From Aquibacillus kalidii (GTDB taxonomy: Bacteria > Bacillota > Bacilli > Bacillales > Amphibacillaceae), in contig NZ_JACLZI010000032.1 of NCBI RefSeq assembly GCF_014280935.1, forward strand, positions 62,001-126,000: 64,000 bases of DNA, in the 5' to 3' direction. Under the pieces are notes generated by a model that was given only the letters and a program-made list of their open reading frames with translations, ran no database searches and was not told the DNA's origin. A program made the position numbers and the translations under genes. Shown here one piece after another: positions 1 through 10,962 of the stretch. Positions within the stretch are counted from its first letter, which is position 1. Each line of letters opens with the position of its first letter.

Positions 1-312
1 AATTTTGTATTGCCTAAAATATTAGTGTGGGTATATCTATTTACCATTATTTTTTCATCATTTGATTATGAAACTAATAGTATGATGTATCAAGTGAGCA
101 TTAATGTATCTCAATTAACAGGCATACTTATCGCACTACAAGGGATATCTTTTATCTTTTATTGGACTTATATGAAAAAGGCTTCCATAGCAATACCAAT
201 AATTGTTACTGTATTTACTGTTCTTTTTCTACCTATTGGACTTTATTTGGCCAGAATCTTAGGTATAATTGATTTAGGTTTTTCATTAAGAAAGAAATTA
301 AAAGCAAAGTGA
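1..312 (+). CDS. yybS: YybS-type membrane protein (DUF2232), C-terminal part
   Basis: This is the C-terminal end of a membrane protein cut by the left edge of the window. The reading frame is open from base 1 (103 residues, stop TGA at 310–312), so the true start lies outside. The visible part is mostly hydrophobic, with two or three membrane segments and a basic tail (KKLKAK). I call it YybS (DUF2232) because of its membrane character and because yybS directly precedes gdpP, rplI and dnaB in Bacillus. The gap to gdpP is 31 nt, consistent with one operon. The function of the family is not established. The assignment rests more on gene order than on sequence motifs. Confidence 0.7.
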   Translation, partial: NFVLPKILVWVYLFTIIFSSFDYETNSMMYQVSINVSQLTGILIALQGISFIFYWTYMKKASIAIPIIVTVFTVLFLPIGLYLARILGIIDLGFSLRKKLKAK

Positions 313-343
313 GCTCGAATTTTGAGTTTGGGAGCTGATTATC

Positions 344-2317
344 ATGCCAGATTTTTTTAAGAAGCCAGTAATGAGCAATCATTTATGGATCATATATGGT
401 TTATCCATTATTCTCCTAGGATTTATTTGGTATTACCAGTTTTTCTTTGGAATCATTATGACCATTCTGCTTGTAGTTTCTTTATACAATAGTATTCGAA
501 CAGAGCAACAGCTGTTGAATGAGACAGAAGAATATATCACTACGCTATCTTACCGAGTTAAAAAGGTAGGGGAAGAAGCTTTATTAGAAATGCCAATTGG
601 TATCGTTTTGTATAGTGAGGATTATGTCATTGAATGGACTAATCCGTACATGAATAAATTTACTACAGATGAAAATGTAGTTGGAAAGACCTTAGCTGAT
701 TTATCAGACGATTTAATACCGATGATTAAAGAAGATAAGGATGAGATTTGGATACCTTTAGATGAATTCGAATTTCAAGCAATAAACAAGAAAGATGAAC
801 GATTATTATATTTGTTTGACCGTACGAAGCAGACTGAAATTCAAAACTTATATCATAATGAACAAACTGTTTTAGGGATTATTTTCTTAGATAATTATGA
901 AGAGATCACACAAGCGATGGACGACACTGCTAAAAGCCAGATTAATTCACGTGTAACCTCCATCCTAAATGAATGGTCAACACAGTTCGGTATCTATCTA
1001 AAGCGTACATCACAGGAAAGATTTTTAGCAGTAATGAATCAACAAATACTAGAACAGTTAGAAAAGTCTAAGTTTGAAATATTAGATGAGGTACGCGAAC
1101 TTATATCAGATAAGAATGTACCACTAACACTAAGTATAGGTATAGGTCTTGGCGGTGTGTCGCTACCTATCCTTGGAGAATTAGCACAATCTAGTTTAGA
1201 CTTAGCATTAGGTCGTGGTGGCGACCAAGTGGTGATTAAAGAAGAAGCAGGTAAGGTCCGTTTCTATGGTGGTAAAACAAACCCAATGGAAAAACGAACT
1301 AGGGTTAGAGCACGCGTAATTTCACATGCTTTAAAGGAATTAGTTCGTGAGAGTGAAAATGTTATAATTATGGGACATAAATCACCAGACATGGATTCTA
1401 TTGGTGCTGCTATTGGGATCCTCAAAGTAGCTTTAGCAAATAGTGTGGAAGGATATATTATTTTAGATGAAAATGATATTGATACTGGTGTTCAACGATT
1501 AGTAGAGGAAATTAAAGAAGATGATGAATTGTGGTCGTATTTCGTGGATCCAGACGATGCGATGAATATGGTTACAAAGAATACATTATTAGTAGTTGTT
1601 GATACACACAAGCCTTCACTAGTTGCCGAAGAACGACTATTGAATAAAACAGATCACGTAGTGGTTATTGACCACCATAGACGTGGAGAAGAATTCATCG
1701 ATCATCCAACGTTGGTCTATATGGAACCATATGCGTCTTCCACTGCAGAATTGGTAACAGAATTACTAGAATATCAACCTAAAGATTTAAAAATAAATAT
1801 GCTTGAATCAACGGCACTGTTAGCTGGTATTATTGTTGATACGAAAAGCTTTACCTTAAGAACAGGATCTCGAACATTCGATGCAGCGTCCTATTTACGA
1901 TCAAAAGGTGCAGATACAGTACTTGTACAAAAGTTCATGAAAGAGGACCTCAATATTTATGTAAAACGTAGTCATCTTATTGAAAATACACAAATTTATC
2001 GCGATGGCATTGCTATTTCTATGGGTAAGGCTGGGGAAGCATTTGGACCTGTAGTTATTGCACAAGCAGCAGATACGCTTTTAACCATGACAGGGATTGA
2101 AGCCTCTTTTGTTATTTCAGAACGGGTTGATAAACGCATAGGGATTAGTGCAAGATCTCTAGGAAATGTAAATGTCCAAATCATAATGGAAAGGTTAAAC
2201 GGCGGTGGCCATTTAACAAATGCAGCGACTCAACTAGATGATATGTCAGTTGAAGAAGCATACGGTTTACTAAAAACAGTTATAGATGAGTATTATGAGG
2301 GGAGAGATTCAGAATGA
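344..2317 (+). CDS. gdpP: Cyclic-di-AMP phosphodiesterase GdpP (YybT)
   Basis: A membrane-bound phosphodiesterase that hydrolyses the second messenger c-di-AMP to pApA. The 657-residue length is normal. Order: two membrane helices (about residues 13–50), a PAS-like domain (about 75–180), a degenerate GGDEF domain (about 180–310), then the DHH/DHHA1 catalytic part. The DHH motifs are visible as GHKSPDMDS near residue 343 and VVIDHH near residue 440; the DHHA1 signature GGGH is close to the C-terminus. ATG 344 follows GGGAG. The gene ends in a 4-nt ATGA overlap with rplI, indicating translational coupling. In this family c-di-AMP control affects potassium and osmotic balance, wall stress and beta-lactam tolerance. 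Confidence 0.95.
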   Translation: MPDFFKKPVMSNHLWIIYGLSIILLGFIWYYQFFFGIIMTILLVVSLYNSIRTEQQLLNETEEYITTLSYRVKKVGEEALLEMPIGIVLYSEDYVIEWTNPYMNKFTTDENVVGKTLADLSDDLIPMIKEDKDEIWIPLDEFEFQAINKKDERLLYLFDRTKQTEIQNLYHNEQTVLGIIFLDNYEEITQAMDDTAKSQINSRVTSILNEWSTQFGIYLKRTSQERFLAVMNQQILEQLEKSKFEILDEVRELISDKNVPLTLSIGIGLGGVSLPILGELAQSSLDLALGRGGDQVVIKEEAGKVRFYGGKTNPMEKRTRVRARVISHALKELVRESENVIIMGHKSPDMDSIGAAIGILKVALANSVEGYIILDENDIDTGVQRLVEEIKEDDELWSYFVDPDDAMNMVTKNTLLVVVDTHKPSLVAEERLLNKTDHVVVIDHHRRGEEFIDHPTLVYMEPYASSTAELVTELLEYQPKDLKINMLESTALLAGIIVDTKSFTLRTGSRTFDAASYLRSKGADTVLVQKFMKEDLNIYVKRSHLIENTQIYRDGIAISMGKAGEAFGPVVIAQAADTLLTMTGIEASFVISERVDKRIGISARSLGNVNVQIIMERLNGGGHLTNAATQLDDMSVEEAYGLLKTVIDEYYEGRDSE

Positions 2318-2760
2318 AAGTAATTTTTACTGAAGATGTAAAAGGCAAAGGGAAAAAAGGAGAAGTGAAAAATGTATCTGACGGATACGCACGAAATTAT
2401 CTTTTGAAAAACAACCTTGCTGTGGAAGCAACTGGCGGAAATATGAAAGCATTAAGCGCACAGAAAAATAAGGAAAAGCAATTAGAGCAAGAAGAAGTTG
2501 ATCAAGCAAAACAACTTAAAGAAAAACTAGCGAACATCGAAGTTAATGTAAAAGCAAAGTCTGGTGAAGGTGGCCGTTTATTTGGTTCTATAACTAGCAA
2601 GCAAATTGCAGATGAGTTGAAGAAATCATATAAAATTAAGTTGGACAAGCGTAAAATTGAGTTAGATAATCCAATTAGGGCGTTAGGCTATTCTAATGTC
2701 CCTGTAAAACTTCATCCAGAGGTTACAGGGACTATAAAAGTACATGTTACGGAAGAGTAA
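2314..2760 (+). CDS. rplI: 50S ribosomal protein L9
   Basis: Large-subunit ribosomal protein L9, a two-domain protein that binds 23S rRNA. The 148-residue length matches the family. The L9 signature is near the N-terminus ([21 protein letters not shown], about residues 10–30), followed by the long connecting helix rich in K, E and Q and a C-terminal globular domain. It overlaps gdpP by 4 nt and is followed by a short perfect hairpin, then dnaB 124 nt downstream. The order gdpP–rplI–dnaB is conserved in Bacillaceae. Confidence 0.97.
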   Translation: MKVIFTEDVKGKGKKGEVKNVSDGYARNYLLKNNLAVEATGGNMKALSAQKNKEKQLEQEEVDQAKQLKEKLANIEVNVKAKSGEGGRLFGSITSKQIADELKKSYKIKLDKRKIELDNPIRALGYSNVPVKLHPEVTGTIKVHVTEE

Positions 2761-2782
2761 GTAATAGAATGAAATGATGAAG

Positions 2783-2805
2783 ATGGGAGGATTAAATCCT
2801 CCCAT
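2783..2805 (+). terminator. Short hairpin between rplI and dnaB
   Basis: Perfect inverted repeat ATGGGAGGATT / AATCCTCCCAT with one central base (a tetraloop-sized loop in practice), followed by TATCTAATTATCT. The U-run is poor, so this may be a weak terminator, an attenuator or an RNA-processing site that separates L9 from DnaB expression. Confidence 0.5.
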
Positions 2806-2884
2806 TATCTAATTATCTAGTAAAATAAACAAAAAATGCTGTATGAATAGTAGAATAGAATCTTCTTAGAAAGGAGCCTCACAA

Positions 2885-4267
2885 ATGAGCGAACAATTCA
2901 ATGATCGTACCCCACCACATAATATTGAAGCGGAACAGGCAATTTTAGGTGCGATATTTTTAGAGCCTGAAGCCTTGTCTACTGCATCAGAATTATTAAT
3001 GCCAGAGGATTTTTACCGTGCTAGTCATCAAAGAATTTTTAATGTGATGCTGAGACTGTCAGATAAAGGTGAGCCGATAGATTTAGTAACAGTGACTACC
3101 GAGTTATCCAATGCTAAAATATTGGATGAGGTAGGAGGAGTTTCTTATCTTAGTGACCTCGCAAATGCTGTGCCAACCGCTGCCAATGTTGGGTACTATT
3201 GTAAAATGGTAGAGGAAAAGGCTGTTCTTAGAAGATTAATTCGTACAGCAACAGACATTGTAACGGATAGCTTTTCTAAAGAAGATGAGGTTGAAGATGT
3301 ACTAAACGATGCAGAGAAAAAAATCCTAGAGGTTTCTAATAGACAAAACTCTGGATCCTTTAAAAATATTAAAGATGTTTTAATAGAAGTTTATGATAAT
3401 ATCGAACAGTTACACCAAAATCATGCAGACGTTACAGGAATACCAACAGGTTTTAGGGATTTAGATAAGATAACTTCTGGATTCCAACGAAATGATTTAA
3501 TTATTGTTGCCGCCCGTCCATCAGTTGGTAAAACAGCCTTTGCTTTAAATATTGCCCAGAACGTAGCTGTTAAAACAGATGAAAATGTGGCGATATTTAG
3601 TCTAGAGATGGGTGCTGAACAGCTTGTCCAACGTATGTTATGTGCTGAAGGGAATATTGATGCTACTAGATTACGAACCGGAAGCCTAGAATCTGAGGAT
3701 TGGGGCAAGTTGACTATGGCGATGGGGAGTCTATCGAATGCAGGCATTTATATAGATGATACGCCAGGAATAAGGGTAAGTGATATTCGATCCAAATGTC
3801 GTCGATTAAAACAAGAACATGGACTAGGAATGATTTTAATTGACTACCTACAATTGATTGCAGGTAGCGGTAAATCTGGTGGAGAGAATCGTCAGCAAGA
3901 GGTATCCGAGATTTCTCGTTCACTAAAAGGTTTAGCAAGAGAGTTAAATGTCCCGTTAATTGCCCTTTCACAGTTATCACGTGGTGTTGAATCGAGACAG
4001 GATAAACGCCCAATGATGTCCGACTTACGTGAATCAGGAAGTATTGAACAAGATGCTGATATCGTAGGGTTCTTATATCGTGATGATTATTATGATAAAG
4101 AGTCTGAAAAACAAAATATCATTGAAATCATATTAGCGAAGCAACGTAATGGTCCAGTAGGTACTGTAGAACTAGCTTTTGTTAAAGAGTATAATAAGTT
4201 CGTAGACTTAGATCACCGCTATCAGGAAAGTGATGTTCCACCAGTTGGAGTTGGAAGTGGTGCTTAG
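2885..4267 (+). CDS. dnaB: Replicative DNA helicase (DnaB; called DnaC in B. subtilis)
   Basis: Hexameric replicative helicase that unwinds the fork and interacts with primase. It has 460 residues with the usual N-terminal DnaB domain (about 8–110) and C-terminal RecA-like domain. Walker A is SVGKT (K216), Walker B lies in the segment ending LIDYLQL, and the DnaB-specific segment ALSQLSRGVE is present. ATG 2885 follows AAAGGAG. The gene is transcribed with gdpP and rplI and ends in a strong bidirectional terminator. No unusual features. Confidence 0.97.
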   Translation: MSEQFNDRTPPHNIEAEQAILGAIFLEPEALSTASELLMPEDFYRASHQRIFNVMLRLSDKGEPIDLVTVTTELSNAKILDEVGGVSYLSDLANAVPTAANVGYYCKMVEEKAVLRRLIRTATDIVTDSFSKEDEVEDVLNDAEKKILEVSNRQNSGSFKNIKDVLIEVYDNIEQLHQNHADVTGIPTGFRDLDKITSGFQRNDLIIVAARPSVGKTAFALNIAQNVAVKTDENVAIFSLEMGAEQLVQRMLCAEGNIDATRLRTGSLESEDWGKLTMAMGSLSNAGIYIDDTPGIRVSDIRSKCRRLKQEHGLGMILIDYLQLIAGSGKSGGENRQQEVSEISRSLKGLARELNVPLIALSQLSRGVESRQDKRPMMSDLRESGSIEQDADIVGFLYRDDYYDKESEKQNIIEIILAKQRNGPVGTVELAFVKEYNKFVDLDHRYQESDVPPVGVGSGA

Positions 4268-4268
4268 T

Positions 4269-4326
4269 ATAGAATAGACAAAAAAGGATTACCTATAATA
4301 GGGTAATCCTTTTTTGTCTATTCTAT
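4269..4326 (+). terminator. Long-stem terminator after dnaB
   Basis: A perfect inverted repeat with 25-bp arms (4269–4293 and 4302–4326) and an 8-nt loop. The stem contains A6 and T6 tracts, so it can act as a rho-independent terminator in either direction. It closes the gdpP–rplI–dnaB unit. Confidence 0.9.
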
Positions 4327-4330
4327 TTTT

Positions 4331-4492
4331 GACTAAACTAACTTACGAACTAAGATAAAAAAGAGTAAAACACTAATAACTTTAGTGTTTTACTCTGATA
4401 AAGTACGGTATAATAAATACGAACAAATTAATCTATTTTTATATAAATTGTTCGTAAATTAGTTTGACAATGTAGGTTGGTATTGGTAAACT
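4331..4492 (+). promoter_or_regulatory. purA promoter with three PurR-box-like sites and nested inverted repeats
   Basis: A sigma-A promoter is visible: TTGACA at 4464–4469, 17-nt spacer, TAAACT at 4487–4492. Just upstream are two oppositely oriented PurBox-like sites (consensus AWWWCCGAACWWT): AAATACGAACAAA at 4415–4427 and, on the other strand, ATTTACGAACAAT at 4447–4459. A third copy, ACTTACGAACTAA, lies at 4341–4353. The outer sites form an imperfect inverted repeat (4331–4350 against 4451–4469). Between them sits a perfect 15-bp-arm hairpin (4362–4376 / 4382–4396) with an A-run on its left, which would be a U-tailed terminator on the minus strand. In B. subtilis purA is repressed by PurR through paired PurBoxes, so the same is inferred here. 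Confidence 0.7.
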
Positions 4493-4493
4493 T

Positions 4494-4522
4494 AGCTTGG
4501 TAAGAAATCTTGGTAAATACCA
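4494..4522 (+). promoter_or_regulatory. Leader hairpin(s) before purA
   Basis: The purA leader carries CTTGGTAA twice (about 4495 and 4510) followed by one complementary TACCAAG near 4517. Only one of the two left arms can pair at a time, giving two mutually exclusive small hairpins. Whether this matters for expression is not known; there is no U-run after it. Confidence 0.3.
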
Positions 4523-4618
4523 AGCCTTATAGATGAAGGTAATCGTCTAATTTCATAAATACTATCATCATGTGCTATAACAATAATATAAAAAATTCGG
4601 ATGGCGGAGGTGCCTTGA

Positions 4619-5905
<1,287 letters not shown>

Positions 5906-5911
5906 AGTAAT

Positions 5912-5946
5912 AAACACACATCTATTTTCTAATTAGATGTGTGTTT
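5912..5946 (+). terminator. Terminator after purA
   Basis: AAACACACATCTA / TAGATGTGTGTTT, 13-bp perfect arms, 9-nt loop, followed by TTATTAT. It ends the purA transcript. Confidence 0.85.
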
Positions 5947-6072
5947 TTATTATGCACTTTTTGCGAACTCATGACTTGCACTATGACGCAGTTGAGATAA
6001 AATCTCCAGTAACTTAATTCTTTAATTTATTGAGTGCAAATGCGACGCTGTGGATTGTGAATCGAAAGGACT

Positions 6073-6437
6073 TCTAACGTCGCGAATTAGATAAATATCA
6101 AGAAGTCTCTAATGTAAAGGGCTCCTTACATTGCGAAATTAGAAAAACCATAAGATTTCGCTTTGTTAGAGGGCAGCTAACGTCGTGAAATTAGAAAAAC
6201 CATAAGATTTCGCTTTGTTAAAGGGCAGCTAACGTCGCGAAACTAGAAAAACCATAAGATTTCGCTTTGTTAGAGGGCAGCTAACGTCGCGAAATTAGAA
6301 AAACCATAAGATTTCGCTTTGTTAAAGGGCAGCTAACGTCGCGAAATTAGAGAAACCATAAGATTTCGCTTTGTTAAAGGGTAGCTAACGTTGCGAAATT
6401 AGAGAAACCATAAGATTTCGCTTCGTTATATTGCCTA
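6073..6437. repeat. Tandem repeat, about seven 52-bp units
   Basis: The motif CTAACGTCGCGAAATTAG recurs with an exact 52-bp period; unit starts are 6073, 6125, 6177, 6229, 6281, 6333 and 6385. The five inner copies are nearly identical, while the first and last are degenerate. Each unit contains an internal inverted repeat, GCGAAAT … ATTTCGC, with about 15 nt between the arms, so an RNA or single strand could fold into a row of similar hairpins. No open reading frame runs through it. It lies in the 900-bp gap between purA and the M23 peptidase; the rest of that gap (5950–6072, 6438–6807) shows no convincing gene. Confidence 0.9.
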
Positions 6438-6807
6438 TCCAACTTCTTACTGGTGATTCTATACAAAATAGATAATAAAAAGGTACTGTTATAAATAATT
6501 AATAGTTTTTTAACTTAATAGAATGATGAACAAGCCCTTGAAAACGTCATCAAAGGTCTGTTTTGTAACAATTTTGAAAAATAAGGGGTGTATTTACATT
6601 ATAAAAGTAACAAATTACACTATAAATGTATTAATATGTAGAATAATAGGCTATTTTTGGAAGTTATTATACAGTTTCATTACATTACCTATAAAACTAT
6701 TTAAACACCTCTAGTTAATGTGGTAGATTAAGATAGGAATAAAAGTAGAAAGAAAATAAGTAAATCTTACATAAAGTAAGTTTGGGATCCTTTAGGAGGA
6801 CTTTTTT

Positions 6808-8244
6808 ATGAGGAAGTTATTAGGCAGGCAAGGGTTAAATACAAAGACAAGTAGTTTAATTAAGAAAACATTACTAACTACAATTGTTGGAGTTGGATTA
6901 ACATTTAACGTTGCCTATGCATCAGAATCAGAACTAGATACCATCTATCATGTGTATATGGATGGCGAACATATAGGTAAAGTAGATAGTAAAGAAGTGA
7001 TTGATCAGTACATCGATCAAAGAATAAATAATCTAACACAATCTAACCAAGAGTATTCTTATACTTTTGAAGAAGAGATCTCTTATGTAAGTGAGACAGT
7101 ATTTAATCCTGTTGCTTCTAATGAAAAAGTTTTAAACTTACTTGAAGAAGAATTGACAGTTCAGGTTAACGCCTTTGAATTAAAAGTAGGTAACAATGTA
7201 GTTGGCTATTTTAAAGATCAAACTACTGCAGAAGATACGATTAAGCAACTAAAACTTAAATATGTAGATAAAGAGATATTAGAAGCTTTAGAGCAACCAC
7301 AAAGTGGTGATGAAAATGCTTTAGCACTAGGTGACTCTAAAGTAATAGACGTACAGCTATCCGAAAAGGTTTCCGTTTCATCAAAAAAAGTTTCAGAAGA
7401 TCAATTATTAACTAAAGAAAATGGACTAAAGCTTTTAGAAAAAGGAACGCTTGAAGATAAGAAGCATATTGTAGATGAAGGCGAAGTACTTGGAAGCATT
7501 GCTGATAAATATAACTTAACGTTGAAAAAACTTATGGAATTAAACCCTAAGTTAAACGAGGATTCACTGATCCAAATCGGACAAGAAGTAAATGTCACAG
7601 AATATAAACCATTTGTAAATGTTGTTGTTAAAAAGGAAGAATTAGTAGAAGAGACTATTAAACATGAAAAAGAGGTTGTCTCCTCTGATGAGCTATATAA
7701 AGGGGACACCAAGGTTAAGCAAGAGGGACAAGATGGTGCCAAAGAAGTACACTATGCCCTTGAGACAGTGAATGGAAAGACTGTCAATAAAGAAGTATTA
7801 AAGGAAACAGTTACAGAAGAACCTGTTAAGGAAATCGTGATAAAGGGAACGAAAGTAGTTCCATCTCGTGGTAGTGGTGATTTACAGTGGCCAGCAGTTG
7901 GTGGCTTTGTCACGAGCCATATGGGAAGTCGCTGGGGCTCTTATCATAAAGGAATCGATATAGCAGGGGTAAGCAACAGATCTATTCTAGCAGCTGATAA
8001 TGGAACGGTAGTTTCTGCTGGATGGGATAACGGTGGATATGGAAATAAAGTAATTATTGACCACAATAATGGATACCGAACCGTTTATGCGCACCTTTCA
8101 TCTATTAGTGTCAATGCTGGCCAAACAGTAGAAAAAGGTAGTAAGATAGGGGTTATGGGTACAACAGGTAATTCAACTGGAGTACACCTTCACTTTGAAC
8201 TTTATAAAGATGGTTCATTGGTAAACCCAGAAGGATCTTTCTAA
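6808..8244 (+). CDS. Secreted M23 peptidoglycan endopeptidase with LysM and G5 domains
   Basis: A wall hydrolase that should cleave peptide cross-links outside the cell. Signs: N-terminal signal peptide (about residues 1–35, ending near AYA), an alpha/beta region (about 40–210), a LysM module (about 218–268), a G5 domain (about 270–350) and a C-terminal M23 (LytM-type) peptidase domain. Zinc ligands are visible as HKGID (H380, D384) and HLH (H460, H462). ATG 6808 follows TTTAGGAGGAC. Its position just upstream of walR fits a role in wall turnover under the WalRK system, but I did not find a clear WalR box. It has its own terminator, so it is not co-transcribed with walR. Confidence 0.92.
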   Translation: MRKLLGRQGLNTKTSSLIKKTLLTTIVGVGLTFNVAYASESELDTIYHVYMDGEHIGKVDSKEVIDQYIDQRINNLTQSNQEYSYTFEEEISYVSETVFNPVASNEKVLNLLEEELTVQVNAFELKVGNNVVGYFKDQTTAEDTIKQLKLKYVDKEILEALEQPQSGDENALALGDSKVIDVQLSEKVSVSSKKVSEDQLLTKENGLKLLEKGTLEDKKHIVDEGEVLGSIADKYNLTLKKLMELNPKLNEDSLIQIGQEVNVTEYKPFVNVVVKKEELVEETIKHEKEVVSSDELYKGDTKVKQEGQDGAKEVHYALETVNGKTVNKEVLKETVTEEPVKEIVIKGTKVVPSRGSGDLQWPAVGGFVTSHMGSRWGSYHKGIDIAGVSNRSILAADNGTVVSAGWDNGGYGNKVIIDHNNGYRTVYAHLSSISVNAGQTVEKGSKIGVMGTTGNSTGVHLHFELYKDGSLVNPEGSF

Positions 8245-8265
8245 TAAAAAATAAGATATGAACAG

Positions 8266-8299
8266 AAACCCTTGTTGCATTTAATTGTAACAAGGGTTT
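8266..8299 (+). terminator. Terminator after the M23 peptidase gene
   Basis: AAACCCTTGTT / AACAAGGGTTT, 11-bp arms with a 12-nt loop, followed by a T-rich stretch. Confidence 0.85.
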
Positions 8300-8424
8300 T
8301 TATAAATAAAATAGAATAATATGATAGATGGAAAATAATACGTACATGCTAGCAAAGGACTTTTATACAAAAGTAAGTTAAAATAAAAGGTAGCAAAGCC
8401 TTCATAAAAAAAGGATGTGTAAAT

Positions 8425-9129
8425 ATGAGTCAAAAAATATTAGTAATAGATGATGAAAAGCCAATTGCAGATATATTAAAGTTTAATCTTGAAAAAGAAG
8501 GATATGAAGTAGTCTGTGCATACGATGGGGAAGAAGCAGTCAGACTTACTGAGCAAGAAAATCCGGATCTTTTGTTATTAGATATAATGCTCCCAAAAAA
8601 GGATGGAAATGAAGTATGTCGAGAAGTTAGAAAGACACATACGATGCCAATCATAATGATTACAGCAAAGGATTCAGAGATAGATAAGGTGTTGGGATTA
8701 GAACTTGGTGCAGATGACTATGTGACGAAGCCATTTAGTAATAGAGAAGTTATTGCACGTGTAAAAGCTAACTTACGTAGGCAGCATCAGGCACCTGCAG
8801 AGGATGCAAAACAAACAAAGGATATTAGTATCGGTACATTAGTTATTCATCCAGATGCTTATACGGTCACCAAAGACGGCAAACAGATTGAATTAACGCA
8901 TCGAGAGTTCGAATTACTACATTACCTAGGACGTCATATAGGACAAGTAATGACCCGTGAACACCTGTTAGAGACTGTATGGGGTTATGATTACTATGGA
9001 GATGTTCGAACAGTTGATGTTACCGTTCGAAGATTAAGGGAGAAGATTGAAGATAATCCTAGTAACCCACTTTGGATTGTAACTAGAAGAGGTGTCGGGT
9101 ATTATTTGCGGAATCCTGAGCAGGAGTAA
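8425..9129 (+). CDS. walR: WalR response regulator (YycF)
   Basis: OmpR-family regulator of the essential WalRK system that controls cell-wall hydrolase genes. It has 234 residues: receiver domain about 4–118 with the phosphorylated aspartate at D53 (LLLLDIMLP) and K102 region TKPFS, followed by a winged-helix DNA-binding domain (about 130–230; [15 protein letters not shown] is typical of WalR). It is followed after 6 nt by walK and opens the walRKHIJ operon. Sequence and synteny agree, so the assignment is firm. Confidence 0.97.
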   Translation: MSQKILVIDDEKPIADILKFNLEKEGYEVVCAYDGEEAVRLTEQENPDLLLLDIMLPKKDGNEVCREVRKTHTMPIIMITAKDSEIDKVLGLELGADDYVTKPFSNREVIARVKANLRRQHQAPAEDAKQTKDISIGTLVIHPDAYTVTKDGKQIELTHREFELLHYLGRHIGQVMTREHLLETVWGYDYYGDVRTVDVTVRRLREKIEDNPSNPLWIVTRRGVGYYLRNPEQE

Positions 9130-9135
9130 TCGAAT

Positions 9136-10962
9136 ATGAAGAAGGTTACCTTTTTCCAATCTATTCAATTTAAAATTATTATTATTCTTACCCTATTGTT
9201 ATTGCTCGCAATACAAGTAATTGGTGCCTACTTTGCTCAACAATTAGAGGCAAGCTTAAAAGAAAATTTTACAGCCGATGTAGAAGAACGGTTACAGGTT
9301 CTTACTGCAAACTTAGAAGAGGCGTTTATGAAAGAGCGGCCTGAAGAAGGGGAAGGACCAACACTCCAGCAGGATATTCAAAGTGTTTTAACCTTGTATG
9401 GCAGTGATATTTATTCTGACTTACAGGTTATTGACACGCAATTTCGGGTTGTCGGCTCCAAAGGGGACCCCGAATTGATAGGCAAACGTATAACGGGAGA
9501 AAGTGGTGTCAACGTTGCCATAAGATATGGCCAAGATACGTCAAAGGTTCTCCAGGATAACGTGACGCATGATAGAGAATATGTACGTGTAGTACCTATA
9601 GAGGACGTTGATGACAGCCCATTGGGTGCAATCTACATTGAGGCTTCAATGGAAGAAGTTTATAGCCAATTACAAAGAATAAATCAAATTTTTCTTAATG
9701 GTACAGGATTGGCGGTTGCTGTATCCATTATTTTAGGGATACTTGTTGCCAGAACCATTACAAAGCCCATAACGGAAATGCGAAAGCAGGCTATGATTAT
9801 TTCAACAGGTGACTTTTCTCAAAAGGTTAATGTGTATGGAACAGATGAAATTGGCCAGTTGGCTATTACATTTAATGATATGAATGATAAATTGCATATG
9901 GCTACTTTGACTACAGAAGAAGAGCGAAGAAAGCTGAGTTCCGTATTATCAAATATGTCAGATGGCGTCATTGCTACAGATGAAGAGGGATCCATTACGT
10001 TAATGAATGAACCCGCTGCTGATTTAATTGGGAAAAACTTTGAGGAAATTAAAGGCCATAACCTTGTTGAAGTGTTACAGCTAGAGGACAAAATAGTGGA
10101 TTTAAAAGGATTTCAAGATGCGGGTTCCATAATAATTGATGCTAGTGATGAAGAACAATTCTTCCTGATCAAAGCTAATTTTTCCATTGTACAAGACGAA
10201 AGGGAAAACTTTACCGGTTTAATTACTGTTCTTAGTGATGTTACGGAACAAGAGAAAGTAGAACGAGAAAGAAGAGAATTTGTCTCAAACGTATCTCATG
10301 AATTAAGAACGCCACTTACAACGATGCGTAGTTATTTAGAGGCCTTGACAGATGGAGCATGGGAAGATAAAGAAATTGCTCCGAGATTTCTAGATGTCAC
10401 GCAAAATGAAACAGAGCGGATGATTCGCTTAGTTAATGATCTTCTGCAATTATCTAAAATGGATCATAAAGAGCAATCGCTTTATAAGGAGCGAGTGAAT
10501 ATCACCTCTTTTTTCCATCATATTATCGATCGCTTTGAAATGAATCAACTTGAGAAAATTGGGATAGTTAGAGAACTACCAAAGGAAAATGTGTTTATGT
10601 GGTTAGATAAAGATAAGATAACCCAAGTGATAGACAATATTATCTCTAACGCCATTAAGTACTCTCCTGAGGGTGGAGTGATAACTTTTAAAGCTGAAAA
10701 AGAAAAGCATCGATTAACCGTGAGTATTTCAGATCAGGGACTTGGTATTGCTAGAGAGAAACTTGATAAAATATTTGATCGTTTTTATCGTGTTGACAAA
10801 GCAAGGTCAAGGGAGCTAGGTGGAACTGGGTTAGGTCTGGCCATCTCTAAAGAAATTATTGAAGCGCATAATGGGAAGATATGGGCTACCAGTAAAGAAG
10901 GAGAAGGAACGACTATAAACTTTACACTTCCACTGACAAACAGGAAAAGAGGTGGGAAATAA
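9136..10962 (+). CDS. walK: WalK sensor histidine kinase (YycG)
   Basis: Membrane sensor kinase that phosphorylates WalR. The 608 residues are arranged as TM1 (about 12–30), an extracellular Cache/PAS-like domain, TM2 (about 184–204), HAMP (about 205–257), cytoplasmic PAS (about 262–370), HisKA with phospho-acceptor H388 (SHELRTPL), and HATPase with N box near residue 500 (NIISNAIKYSPEG), DQGLGI and GGTGLGLAIS. The architecture is the complete canonical WalK. It overlaps the walH start by one base, indicating coupling. Confidence 0.97.
   Translation: MKKVTFFQSIQFKIIIILTLLLLLAIQVIGAYFAQQLEASLKENFTADVEERLQVLTANLEEAFMKERPEEGEGPTLQQDIQSVLTLYGSDIYSDLQVIDTQFRVVGSKGDPELIGKRITGESGVNVAIRYGQDTSKVLQDNVTHDREYVRVVPIEDVDDSPLGAIYIEASMEEVYSQLQRINQIFLNGTGLAVAVSIILGILVARTITKPITEMRKQAMIISTGDFSQKVNVYGTDEIGQLAITFNDMNDKLHMATLTTEEERRKLSSVLSNMSDGVIATDEEGSITLMNEPAADLIGKNFEEIKGHNLVEVLQLEDKIVDLKGFQDAGSIIIDASDEEQFFLIKANFSIVQDERENFTGLITVLSDVTEQEKVERERREFVSNVSHELRTPLTTMRSYLEALTDGAWEDKEIAPRFLDVTQNETERMIRLVNDLLQLSKMDHKEQSLYKERVNITSFFHHIIDRFEMNQLEKIGIVRELPKENVFMWLDKDKITQVIDNIISNAIKYSPEGGVITFKAEKEKHRLTVSISDQGLGIAREKLDKIFDRFYRVDKARSRELGGTGLGLAISKEIIEAHNGKIWATSKEGEGTTINFTLPLTNRKRGGK

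Noticed and set aside
6523-6714. A 63-codon open frame after the tandem repeats.
   Set aside because: No ribosome binding site, odd composition (I, K, C, Y rich) and no family resemblance; probably chance in AT-rich DNA.
6561-6807. Searched for a WalR box (two TGTWAH half-sites 5 nt apart) before the M23 peptidase gene.
   Set aside because: Several TGTAA-like half-sites occur but none with correct spacing and orientation.
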